This document shows, piece by piece, positions 1 to 5,436 of a stretch of DNA of 5,436 bases (positions within the stretch are counted from its first letter, which is position 1; the number at the start of each line of letters is the position of its first letter). Under the pieces are notes generated by a model. The model searched no databases. It was not told the origin of the DNA and saw only the letters and a list, made by a program, of their open reading frames with translations. A program made the translations under genes and the position numbers. Origin of the DNA: Planctomycetota bacterium (GTDB lineage Bacteria; Planctomycetota; Phycisphaerae; Phycisphaerales; SM1A02); the NCBI GenBank assembly GCA_003671065.1, contig QWPU01000219.1:1-5436 (forward strand), read 5' to 3'.

Positions 1-1449
1 CAGAGGACGCACGCCACTCCGCAGCGGCCAGCGCACCGTGACGCGCGCGGCAGTGAGCGACTCTCCGATTCCCGCGTGCACCACATAGGAACTCTGGCTC
101 TTGTAGCACGAGCCCGCCATCACTTCGCGCAAGATCGTGCCTTGCGAAATCTCAATGTCGACGAGCGCGCCGACTGCATGCGTGTTCATGTCGCTGCCAA
201 TGATGCGCAGACGCACCGCGTGATTGGCGCGCGGCAATTGATTCACATACAGGCGCAGCGGTTGCTGATAGTTTTGCACGAGCATGTCGACATCGCCGTC
301 GTTGTCAATGTCGGATGTCGCAAGGCAATAGGAATCAAACGCGTCACTTACGCCGCATGATCGCGCGCAATCCACCAACGGAAAGCCGCCGTTGTTGATC
401 CACAGATAGTCAGGCGCGGTCGCCATCGAACACGCGTAGATGTCTTGATCGCCATCGTTGTCGGGATCGAACATCACTGTGCCCCAGCCTGTTGCTTCAC
501 CTTCGATGCCTGCTTTTGCGGCTGCGGAGTAGTAGGTCAGCGCGTCATCGCTGAGGAGCAATGCGTGACCGCTAGCGACATTGGTGCAATAGATATCTGT
601 GAAGCCGTTCATGTCGAGGTCGCCCGCGAAGACGCCCATTGAATCGATCGCAACACACGCGCCGTTCTCAGGTTCATCGACAAACGCCCCGAGTTCATTG
701 CGAAAGTACCGATTGCGACTGATCGCAATCGTGCCCTTGTCGTTGGAGACATAGAGATCGCAATCGCCATCGCGATCGAGATCTTGCAACAGACATTGAA
801 AACTCGCGCCGCCATCATCGACACCAAGGCTTGCGGCGATTTCGCTGAAGGTGCCGCTGCCGTTGTTGCGGTAGAAGCGATTGCGCAACATGTTCGAGAG
901 CGAGCCCGTGCGATTGGCGATGGCAAGATCGAGGTCGCCATCGCCATCAAAATCTCCCGCCGAGCAACCCGCGCCCGCGCCCGCGTTGCCTGTGAGACCA
1001 ACGAGCGCGGTCGTGTTGGTGAAGGTGAGATTGCCGTTGTTGCGAAAGTACATCGCGCTCTGCACCCAACGCGTGATGAAGAGATCGAGGTCATTGTCGC
1101 CATCGAAATCAGCAGCGAGCACGCCCGACGCTTTCGTGAGCGCGCCGAAACCCGCGGCGGCAGTTGCGTTCGTGAAGTGCCCTGTGCCATCATTGGCGAA
1201 AAGCGCGATCACGCCGCTGGCGGTTCCCGTCGCGATGATGTCGTCATCGCCATCACCATCAAGATCACACAGCGCGACACCGCAACCGAATTGGCCGAGC
1301 CCGTCGAACGCGCCGTCATGCACGGTGTAGTTCACGCCGCGCGCAAGAGCTTGATCCGTGAAACGAAGTCCACCATCGCCCGCATCTGCCGATGTGGACA
1401 CGATCATCGATGCAACAATCGTTTGAAGATGACAAATCGATGTGTTCAT
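1..1449 (-). CDS. FG-GAP/VCBS repeat protein with C-terminal ASPIC/UnbV domain (3' end cut by window edge)
   Basis: The reverse strand is open from the ATG at 1449-1447 to the window edge, 483 codons with no stop, so the C-terminus is missing. Seven calcium-binding-type DxDxDGxxD loops are visible, at about residues 62-70, 114-122, 166-174, 223-231, 277-285, 328-336 and 380-388. They recur every 51-57 residues, as expected of blades in an FG-GAP/VCBS beta-propeller. Loop five is degenerate (DLDMNGFTD) and loop six starts FDPDNDGDQD. Residues about 409-478 resemble the ASPIC/UnbV domain, with a GSCYKSQSS segment and the ending VTVRWP. The first 23 residues are hydrophobic and end in ADA, a plausible but weak signal peptide because it lacks basic residues. 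This ATG is the first after an in-frame TAG at 1473-1471; the ribosome-binding site is poor. Proteins of this type are usually exported and thought to act in binding or adhesion at the cell surface; the specific role is unknown. Confidence 0.88.
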   Translation of the reverse strand, partial: MNTSICHLQTIVASMIVSTSADAGDGGLRFTDQALARGVNYTVHDGAFDGLGQFGCGVALCDLDGDGDDDIIATGTASGVIALFANDGTGHFTNATAAAGFGALTKASGVLAADFDGDNDLDLFITRWVQSAMYFRNNGNLTFTNTTALVGLTGNAGAGAGCSAGDFDGDGDLDLAIANRTGSLSNMLRNRFYRNNGSGTFSEIAASLGVDDGGASFQCLLQDLDRDGDCDLYVSNDKGTIAISRNRYFRNELGAFVDEPENGACVAIDSMGVFAGDLDMNGFTDIYCTNVASGHALLLSDDALTYYSAAAKAGIEGEATGWGTVMFDPDNDGDQDIYACSMATAPDYLWINNGGFPLVDCARSCGVSDAFDSYCLATSDIDNDGDVDMLVQNYQQPLRLYVNQLPRANHAVRLRIIGSDMNTHAVGALVDIEISQGTILREVMAGSCYKSQSSYVVHAGIGESLTAARVTVRWPLRSGVRPL

Positions 1450-1493
1450 GGCGGACCTGACCGTGAAAGGCTACTTCGAAACCGTCAATCGCC

Positions 1494-1507
1494 AAGTGTC
1501 AAGTGTC
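1494..1507 (-). promoter_or_regulatory. Tandem 7-bp repeat carrying two TTGACA boxes upstream of the FG-GAP gene
   Basis: AAGTGTC occurs twice head to tail at 1494-1500 and 1501-1507. Read on the minus strand, this and the next bases give TTGACA at 1509-1504 and again at 1502-1497, about 50 bases upstream of the FG-GAP start codon. TTGACA is the consensus sigma-70 -35 box, and a further TTGAC follows at about 1488-1484. I find no good -10 hexamer at 16-18 bases from either box, so this could be a promoter element, a binding site for a regulator that reads a 7-bp repeat, or chance. Confidence 0.25.
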
Positions 1508-1558
1508 AATTTCAACACATTCCAGTGTGACCAATCTCCGCTCGACACCACAATGGGT

Positions 1559-1585
1559 GCCCGCGGGCTGTAGTCCGACGTCGGA
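1559..1585. repeat. Two adjacent perfect GC-rich palindromes in the intergenic gap
   Basis: GCCCGCGGGC at 1559-1568 and TCCGACGTCGGA at 1574-1585 are each perfect inverted repeats, separated by five bases. They lie between two minus-strand genes, downstream of the pseudouridine synthase and upstream of the FG-GAP gene, and directly abut the 16-bp tandem repeat. Such a cluster could fold in RNA as part of a transcript end, or be a dispersed intergenic repeat or a protein-binding site. No U-tract follows on the minus strand, so a standard intrinsic terminator is not supported. Confidence 0.5.
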
Positions 1586-1621
1586 AGATCCCGGGGTCGG
1601 AAGATCCCGGGGTCGAAAGAT
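1580..1621. repeat. 16-bp tandem repeat, two perfect copies plus a partial third
   Basis: The unit GTCGGAAGATCCCGGG is present at 1580-1595 and again, identical, at 1596-1611. A degenerate shortened copy (GTCGAAAGAT) follows at 1612-1621. It is non-coding and ends 15 bases beyond the pseudouridine synthase stop codon. Each unit contains CCCGGG, and GATCCCGGGGTC is nearly its own reverse complement, so each copy could form a small hairpin if G-U pairs are allowed. Identical neighbouring copies imply recent slippage or a mobile intergenic repeat family; which one cannot be told from one locus. Confidence 0.75.
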
Positions 1622-1632
1622 ACCGCTTCGAC
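1612..1632 (-). terminator. Small stem-loop just after the pseudouridine synthase stop (weak terminator candidate)
   Basis: GTCGAA at 1612-1617 pairs perfectly with TTCGAC at 1627-1632 around a 9-base loop. It lies three bases downstream of the minus-strand TGA at 1638-1636. The stem is short and is followed by CCCCGGG rather than a U-run, so it is at best part of a Rho-dependent or composite 3' end together with the GC-rich repeats beyond it. Confidence 0.2.
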
Positions 1633-1635
1633 AGA

Positions 1636-2334
1636 TCACGCCCACGCAGGCGGCGGGCATTCCACTTGAATGCCTTCGACTTCCACGCGCCACGCATGTA
1701 GGCAAATTGCTCGAATTGGCGCGATATCCGTGCCGAGCGCGCGCGCGCCGTAGAGCGTGTCGCCGACGAGCGGATGACCTTCATGCGCCATGCCTGCGCG
1801 AATTTGGTGGCGTCGACCAGGTCCGAGGAGTTCCACTTCGAGCAGCGTGCTCGCAGGTTCACCCGCCCCGCTTGACGACTTCACATTCCAACGACAACGA
1901 CCGATTGTTTCAGGCTCGCCGCGCGGACCCACCGACACTTTCGCGCTGCCTTTGTGACGACTGCTAAACGAAAGCGTGAATGCGCCCGCAATCACGCGCT
2001 CCGCGAAAAATCCCTCGACGCGCGCGAGATACATCTTGCGAATATCGCCGCCGCGGCCGCTAAACGCGTCGCGCAACCAGACGCGCGCCTTCGCGCTCTT
2101 GGCAACGAGCACGCAACCGCTGGTGTCGAGGTCGAGCCGATGCACGAGGCCGCATTCCTCGATGTCCGCGCGGTCAGGACGCGTCGCGCGCAGCCACGCT
2201 TCAACGCTCGGCGCATCGTTGTTGGGCTGCGCAACCGTGTGCATGCCCGCAGGCTTGTTGACGACGAACCAGTGCGGCTCGTCGTGAAGAACAGTGGGAA
2301 GCAAGAGAGATTCGGCGTGTGGGTCCGTGGGCAC
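1636..2334 (-). CDS. RluA-family RNA pseudouridine synthase
   Basis: Predicted cytoplasmic enzyme of 232 residues that isomerises uridine to pseudouridine in rRNA or tRNA. The three family motifs are present in order: VVNKPAG at residues 24-30; HRLDLDTSG at 65-73, where D68 is the expected catalytic aspartate; and GPGRRHQIRAGMAHEGHP at 171-188, followed by GDTLYG and, near the end, ICLHAWRV. There is no N-terminal S4 RNA-binding domain, so it is a bare catalytic domain like the short RluA/TruC-type members. The target uridine cannot be told from the sequence. The motif-III variant GRRHQIRAGM, in place of the more usual GRTHQIRVHL, is a modest divergence. The start is GTG at 2334-2332: an in-frame TAA lies at 2346-2344 with no ATG between. 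A TTG a few codons inside would be an alternative. It is transcribed divergently from the dioxygenase gene, with 102 bases between the starts, and is followed by the GC-rich repeat region. Confidence 0.88.
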   Translation of the reverse strand: MPTDPHAESLLLPTVLHDEPHWFVVNKPAGMHTVAQPNNDAPSVEAWLRATRPDRADIEECGLVHRLDLDTSGCVLVAKSAKARVWLRDAFSGRGGDIRKMYLARVEGFFAERVIAGAFTLSFSSRHKGSAKVSVGPRGEPETIGRCRWNVKSSSGAGEPASTLLEVELLGPGRRHQIRAGMAHEGHPLVGDTLYGARALGTDIAPIRAICLHAWRVEVEGIQVECPPPAWA

Positions 2335-2405
2335 AGTGCGACTTTACTCGACAAGGCGTAAAGGAGCAGCGCATCTGAACGCAAAGCCAAACCTCGATCC
2401 CTGAG

Positions 2406-2411
2406 TACACT
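2406..2411 (+). promoter_or_regulatory. Possible -10 box for the dioxygenase gene
   Basis: TACACT at 2406-2411 matches four of six bases of the sigma-70 -10 consensus. It would give a transcript start near 2418 and a leader of about 20 bases before the ATG at 2437. No good -35 hexamer lies at the usual distance. The whole divergent interval 2335-2436 is only 102 bases, so promoters for both flanking genes must lie in it or extend into the genes. Apart from a weak GGA about 10 bases before the start codon, I see no clear ribosome-binding site there. Confidence 0.22.
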
Positions 2412-2436
2412 CGCGACTCCCAACGGAACCCCCGCA

Positions 2437-3771
2437 ATGCCCTACTACACGAAACTCGGCAAGATCCCCTCGAAGCGTCACATCCAGTTTCGCCGCCCCG
2501 ATGGGCGTTTGTACGCCGAAGAAGTGTTCGGCACCGAAGGCTTCAGCGGGCCAACCTCGACGCTCTATCACATCAATCCACCAACGCAAGTGATCGGTTG
2601 GAAGTCGCTCTACTCAACGAAGGTTGAGTATGTCGAGCGAGAAGTCATGCGCATGCGTCATGTGAAAAGTTTACCGATGCCAAGCAAAGGCGATCCAGTC
2701 ACGGGACGCACCGTGCTCTTTGGCAACAGCGATGTTGAGATGAGCGTGTGCGTGCCCGCTGAGGGCATGAAGTATCACTTCAAGAACGCGTCAAGCGATG
2801 AGTGCTTCTTCATGCACTTCGGAAGTGGCACGGTCTTCACGATGTTTGGCACGCTCAAGTTTGGCCCCAAGGATTACATCGTGATTCCGAAGGGCACGAT
2901 TTATCGCATGGTGTTTGATGCGACGAAAGACGGCGAGAATGAGCCGCGTTTCTTGTTGATTGAAAGCGTGAACGGTTCGCACATTCTGCCGCCGCCGCGC
3001 TACATGTCGAAGAAGACCGCGCAGTTTCTTGAGCACGCGCCGTATTGCGAACGCGATCTGCGACTGCCCGAAATGCCGATGACCATCGACAAAAAGGGCG
3101 AGTTCGAAGTGCGCATCAAGAGCCGCGAGCAAGTGCACTCTTACAACTACAACTATCACCCGCTTGATGTCGTGGGTTGGGATGGTTGCTATTACCCCTA
3201 CTGCTTCAACATCGATGACTTCAGTCCGATCGTTGGCAAGCATCACATGCCGCCGCCAACGCACCAGACTTTTGAAGCGCACAACTTCGTGATCTGCTCG
3301 TTTTGCCCGCGCCCGCTCGACTTTCATCCGCTTGCGGTGGTCGTGCCGTACAACCATTCGAATCTTGATAGTGATGAAGTGTTGTATTACGTTGAAGGCA
3401 ATTACAAGGCGCGCAAGGGCATCGAAGTCGGTTCGTTGTCGCTGCATCCGCAGGGAATTCCGCACGGTCCGCATCCTGGCACGATCGAAGGCACGATCGG
3501 CATCACGCACACCAATGAGCTCGCGGTCATGTGCGACACATTCGCTCCGCTGTATCCAACGAAGGCGGCGTTGGCGTTTGATGATTTGAGTTACCCGCAG
3601 AGTTGGGAATCGGGCTGGACGCCTGAGAGTGTTGTTGCGTCGACACAAAGCGCAAGTTCGAACGGGACAGCGTCTAGTAAGAAGCCTGCGAAGAAGGTCG
3701 CGAAGAAGGTCGCGAAGAAGGTCGCAATGAAAGCCGCGAAAGCAGCGAAGGGCGCGAACACATGGAACTGA
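2437..3771 (+). CDS. hmgA: Homogentisate 1,2-dioxygenase family protein with a lysine-rich C-terminal tail
   Basis: Predicted 444-residue cytoplasmic non-haem iron dioxygenase. The family enzyme opens the ring of homogentisate to maleylacetoacetate in tyrosine and phenylalanine breakdown. The start MPYYTKLGKIPSKRHIQFR, with RPDGRLYAEEV and an FSGPTSTLYH segment, fits the shorter bacterial branch of the family. The iron-binding triad is present: H307 in PYNHSN, E314 in SDEVLYYVEG and H343 in GIPHGPHPG. H276 in PPPTHQTFE may be the catalytic histidine. By alignment from memory, H307 and E314 are one residue further apart than in the human enzyme (H335, E341). The enzyme body ends near residue 400. 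A Ser/Thr-rich linker then leads to a tail, residues about 415-438, with 11 lysines in an AKKV/AK pattern like histone H1. No fumarylacetoacetase or isomerase gene is visible, so the exact substrate is inferred. The ATG was chosen for its fit to the family; the ribosome-binding site is weak. Confidence 0.87.
   Translation: MPYYTKLGKIPSKRHIQFRRPDGRLYAEEVFGTEGFSGPTSTLYHINPPTQVIGWKSLYSTKVEYVEREVMRMRHVKSLPMPSKGDPVTGRTVLFGNSDVEMSVCVPAEGMKYHFKNASSDECFFMHFGSGTVFTMFGTLKFGPKDYIVIPKGTIYRMVFDATKDGENEPRFLLIESVNGSHILPPPRYMSKKTAQFLEHAPYCERDLRLPEMPMTIDKKGEFEVRIKSREQVHSYNYNYHPLDVVGWDGCYYPYCFNIDDFSPIVGKHHMPPPTHQTFEAHNFVICSFCPRPLDFHPLAVVVPYNHSNLDSDEVLYYVEGNYKARKGIEVGSLSLHPQGIPHGPHPGTIEGTIGITHTNELAVMCDTFAPLYPTKAALAFDDLSYPQSWESGWTPESVVASTQSASSNGTASSKKPAKKVAKKVAKKVAMKAAKAAKGANTWN
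3688..3723 (+). repeat. 12-bp in-frame tandem repeat, three perfect copies
   Basis: GCGAAGAAGGTC repeats exactly three times at 3688-3699, 3700-3711 and 3712-3723. It encodes AKKV three times in the tail of the dioxygenase and is followed by degenerate A/K codons. The 12-bp length keeps the reading frame, so copy number can change by slippage without breaking the protein or the overlapping start of the next gene. Confidence 0.9.
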
Positions 3772-4388
3772 TGTCATCAATCGCAGCCGTAGCGCTCGTC
3801 ACAGCATCATTGCTGATCGAGCCACCGACTGAAACGCCAGCAGTAGTGCCTCCAAGTACTGCGCCTGTTGCGAAAGAACCAACTGTGAAGGCACCACCAA
3901 CCGCGATCGTTCCCACCAAGGACGACATCGTCGACACGGCATCGCAGAAAGATCTTCCGACCCAACGCGTCACCATCTTCGGTGAACAGTTCGACGCTGA
4001 GCTGTGCTTGACTGAAGAGTCGCGTTCGCTTGGCATGGGCGGACGCAGCGAGTTTCCCGCAACGACTGGTGCGGGCGCAACGATGATCTTCGTTCATCCA
4101 CGACCGCTCATGCTGTCGTATTGGATGCGCAACTGCTTCATCGGTCTCGACATCATCTTCCTCGACGGTCAAGGCCGCATCACGGCGATGCACGAAGCGC
4201 CTGCTGAGAAACTTCGCACAAAGACCGAGACAAACGATCATTACGAAGCGCGGCTGTATCGCTACAGCTCGAAGCGTCCAGCGCAGTTTGTGATCGAACT
4301 TCCACTCGGTTCGATCGCGCGACTCAAGCCAAAGCTCGGGCAGCAAGTCAATATTGATTGGCAAAAACTCGTATTGCGCGCGCGCTGA
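3762..4388 (+). CDS. Exported DUF192 (UPF0127) family protein
   Basis: Predicted 208-residue protein with an N-terminal hydrophobic stretch (residues about 5-19, SSIAAVALVTASLLI). A Pro/Thr-rich linker follows at about 20-66, then a DUF192 domain from about 68 to 205. The domain signature is clear: LCLTEESRSLGMGGRSEFP, MIFVHPRP, and SYWMRNCFIGLDIIFLD at 119-135, with IELPLGSIARL and a G-x-x-V ending. DUF192 proteins are small beta-rich proteins without an assigned biochemical function. The hydrophobic N-terminus and linker suggest export or membrane tethering, although no Lys or Arg precedes the hydrophobic part. Two starts are possible: ATG 3762, overlapping the dioxygenase gene by 10 bases, or ATG 3771, sharing one base with its TGA stop (TGATG). 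Both are in the same frame and both imply translational coupling. Its partnership with the dioxygenase is an inference from this overlap only. Confidence 0.85.
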   Translation: MELMSSIAAVALVTASLLIEPPTETPAVVPPSTAPVAKEPTVKAPPTAIVPTKDDIVDTASQKDLPTQRVTIFGEQFDAELCLTEESRSLGMGGRSEFPATTGAGATMIFVHPRPLMLSYWMRNCFIGLDIIFLDGQGRITAMHEAPAEKLRTKTETNDHYEARLYRYSSKRPAQFVIELPLGSIARLKPKLGQQVNIDWQKLVLRAR

Positions 4389-4440
4389 CTCTCATAAATT
4401 GCGTCTGGCGCGACTCTGTACTTGCGATGTCTTCAATCGC

Positions 4441-4444
4441 AGGA
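4441..4444 (+). promoter_or_regulatory. Likely ribosome-binding site of the multicopper oxidase remnant
   Basis: AGGA at 4441-4444 sits 10 bases before the ATG at 4455, a usable Shine-Dalgarno position and better than the sites of the other genes here. It supports 4455 as the original start. The 66-base gap 4389-4454 shows no hairpin or clear promoter, so the oxidase may once have been read through from the two upstream genes. Confidence 0.35.
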
Positions 4445-4454
4445 CCACTCGAAC

Positions 4455-5436
4455 ATGCGACTAGCCGCCACGCTTTTCACCCTGACACTTTCACTGTTGC
4501 CTTCACTTGCACTGAGCGCTACGGCGTTTGCCCAACGAGAGTGATTGCGCGAACCCAAGGAAGTTCGCCCTGAAAACGGTGTTGCGAAACTCACGCTGCA
4601 CGCGAAGACCGCAACGGTTGCGATTGGCGACACGACTGTCAGAAATGCGGTATCCGACGCGTCCTACATCCCTCCCACCGTTCGCGTAGCGCGTGGCGAA
4701 TCGGGCGAGCGATCAGTACTTCAACATCGAACTCGGTGGCGCGCCGTTTTATGTCGTCGCGTGCGATGGCAATCCTGTGCCTGAGATGTTCAGCGCGACG
4801 CGCTTCTTGCTGGCACCCGCTTCCCGCGTGGAAATTCTTGTGACTGGCGCAGCCGTTGGTGAAACTGCCTTCACATCGCGGCAAATCCGCACAGGTCCCG
4901 CAGGTGATGGCTACGCCGCTCGTTCTTCCAATCAAACGCACGCAGGATCCATCAAGCACTCCCGTCGACATGCGTTCACTCACCGTCGACAACACGCGTG
5001 GAATCGTCTTCGACGAAACCGACAATGATTTCCGCGTGAACAACCATGTGTTCGTCGGTTCACGCATCGACACCCGCGTGCCATTCGGAACGACCGAGAG
5101 ATGGAAGATCACCAACGCGACGGGCGAACTCCATGTCTTTCACATTCATCAAACCGACTTTCAAGTCGTCGCCATCAATGGTGTGGAACAGCCATTCACG
5201 CGCCATCTTGATACGGCAAGCATGCCAGCGCTTGGTTCGATTGAAGTCATCATTCCATTTGCCAATCTGTGCGTGATCGGAAAGTTCGTCTATCACTGCC
5301 ACATTCTCTGTCACGAAGATGGCGGCATGATGGCGTCGATTGAAGTGTTTGACCCCGCAGCCCCTGTGGCAACTTCGGCTGTTGACCCGACCAACACGCA
5401 CGACACGGTTCCCGCAGCAAATCCCCGCGCAATCGG
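4455..5436 (+). pseudogene. Multicopper oxidase, broken: in-frame stop, internal deletion and two frame changes (3' end cut by window edge)
   Basis: The parts match a three-domain periplasmic multicopper oxidase (laccase/CueO type), which oxidises a substrate and passes electrons to oxygen through four coppers. From ATG 4455, residues 1-26 form a good signal peptide ending AFA, then QRE and an in-frame TGA at 4542-4544. The same frame resumes at 4545 with LREPKEVRPENGV and continues to SYIPPTVRVARGE, the start of cupredoxin domain 1. At about 4693-4704 the match jumps frame to ANRASDQYFNIELGG, which belongs in domain 2. Both domain 1 HxH copper motifs are therefore gone, by my recollection of the family roughly 150 residues. 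At about 4903-4920 the frame changes again and runs open to the edge. It encodes a full domain 3: LHVFHIH (His codons at 5132, 5141, 5147) and HCHILCHEDGGMM (from 5294), with all type 1, 2 and 3 ligands. Three lesions and a missing domain make it a pseudogene. The last piece could be read from ATG 4907, but without domain 1 it cannot build the trinuclear copper centre. Confidence 0.85.

Noticed and set aside
784..1530. Plus-strand open frame of 248 codons, and further frames at 76-360, 445-642 and 881-1330, inside the FG-GAP gene
   Set aside because: They lie opposite a 483-codon minus-strand frame with seven regular FG-GAP loops and an ASPIC domain. Their translations are Arg/Ala-rich, match no family I know, and arise from the repeated GATGGCGAT-type codons read backwards.
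1559..1632. CRISPR array or intrinsic terminator in the intergenic repeat cluster
   Set aside because: The 16-bp units abut with no spacers, so this is not a CRISPR array. No U-run follows any hairpin on the minus strand, so a standard intrinsic terminator is not supported.
1954..2361. Plus-strand open frame of 135 codons across the pseudouridine synthase
   Set aside because: The opposite strand carries all the RluA motifs in order. The plus-strand translation has no family features.
2791..3780. Minus-strand open frame of 329 codons across the dioxygenase gene
   Set aside because: The plus-strand frame encodes a clear homogentisate dioxygenase with all iron ligands. The minus-strand product is Arg/His-rich with no recognisable domain and is a codon-bias shadow.
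4542..4544. TGA in the oxidase as a recoded codon (selenocysteine or readthrough)
   Set aside because: No convincing stem-loop for selenocysteine insertion follows it. It sits in a poorly conserved spot just after the signal peptide, and the gene has a deletion and frame changes downstream, so a plain nonsense mutation is simpler.
4693..5028. A separate small gene of 111 codons between the oxidase pieces
   Set aside because: Only its first part (to about codon 75) matches multicopper oxidase domain 2. The rest is out-of-frame translation of sequence that makes sense as oxidase in the next frame, so it is a fragment of the pseudogene.

Overview
The window looks like chromosomal DNA of a moderately GC-rich, free-living Gram-negative-type bacterium. 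A member of the Planctomycetota (perhaps Phycisphaerae) is my best guess. This rests on the style of the genes only: an FG-GAP/VCBS protein with an ASPIC/UnbV tail, weak Shine-Dalgarno sites, and a lysine/alanine histone-H1-like tail on an enzyme. No rRNA or other taxonomic marker is present, so the assignment is an inference.

Layout from left to right. Positions 1-1449, minus strand: a secreted-type FG-GAP/VCBS repeat protein with a C-terminal ASPIC/UnbV domain, whose 3' end is cut by the window edge. Positions 1450-1635: a 186-base gap holding a 7-bp tandem repeat with two TTGACA boxes, two GC-rich palindromes and a 16-bp tandem repeat. Positions 1636-2334, minus strand: an RluA-type pseudouridine synthase with a GTG start. 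Positions 2335-2436: a short divergent control region. Positions 2437-3771, plus strand: a homogentisate 1,2-dioxygenase-family enzyme with an unusual lysine-rich tail. Positions 3762-4388, plus strand: an exported DUF192 protein whose start overlaps the end of the dioxygenase gene. Positions 4455-5436, plus strand: the wreck of a multicopper oxidase gene, running off the right edge.

The dioxygenase and DUF192 genes overlap and were probably translated together; the oxidase follows 66 bases later on the same strand. Nothing ties these genes into one obvious pathway. The dioxygenase has no tyrosine-catabolism partners (fumarylacetoacetase, maleylacetoacetate isomerase) in view.

The most notable observation is the multicopper oxidase. 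It keeps a good signal peptide and a complete third cupredoxin domain with all its copper ligands. It also has an in-frame TGA just after the signal peptide, has lost most of domain 1 and the start of domain 2, and changes frame twice. I see no convincing new multi-gene system here: no CRISPR array, tRNA, rRNA, transposase or phage gene was recognised.
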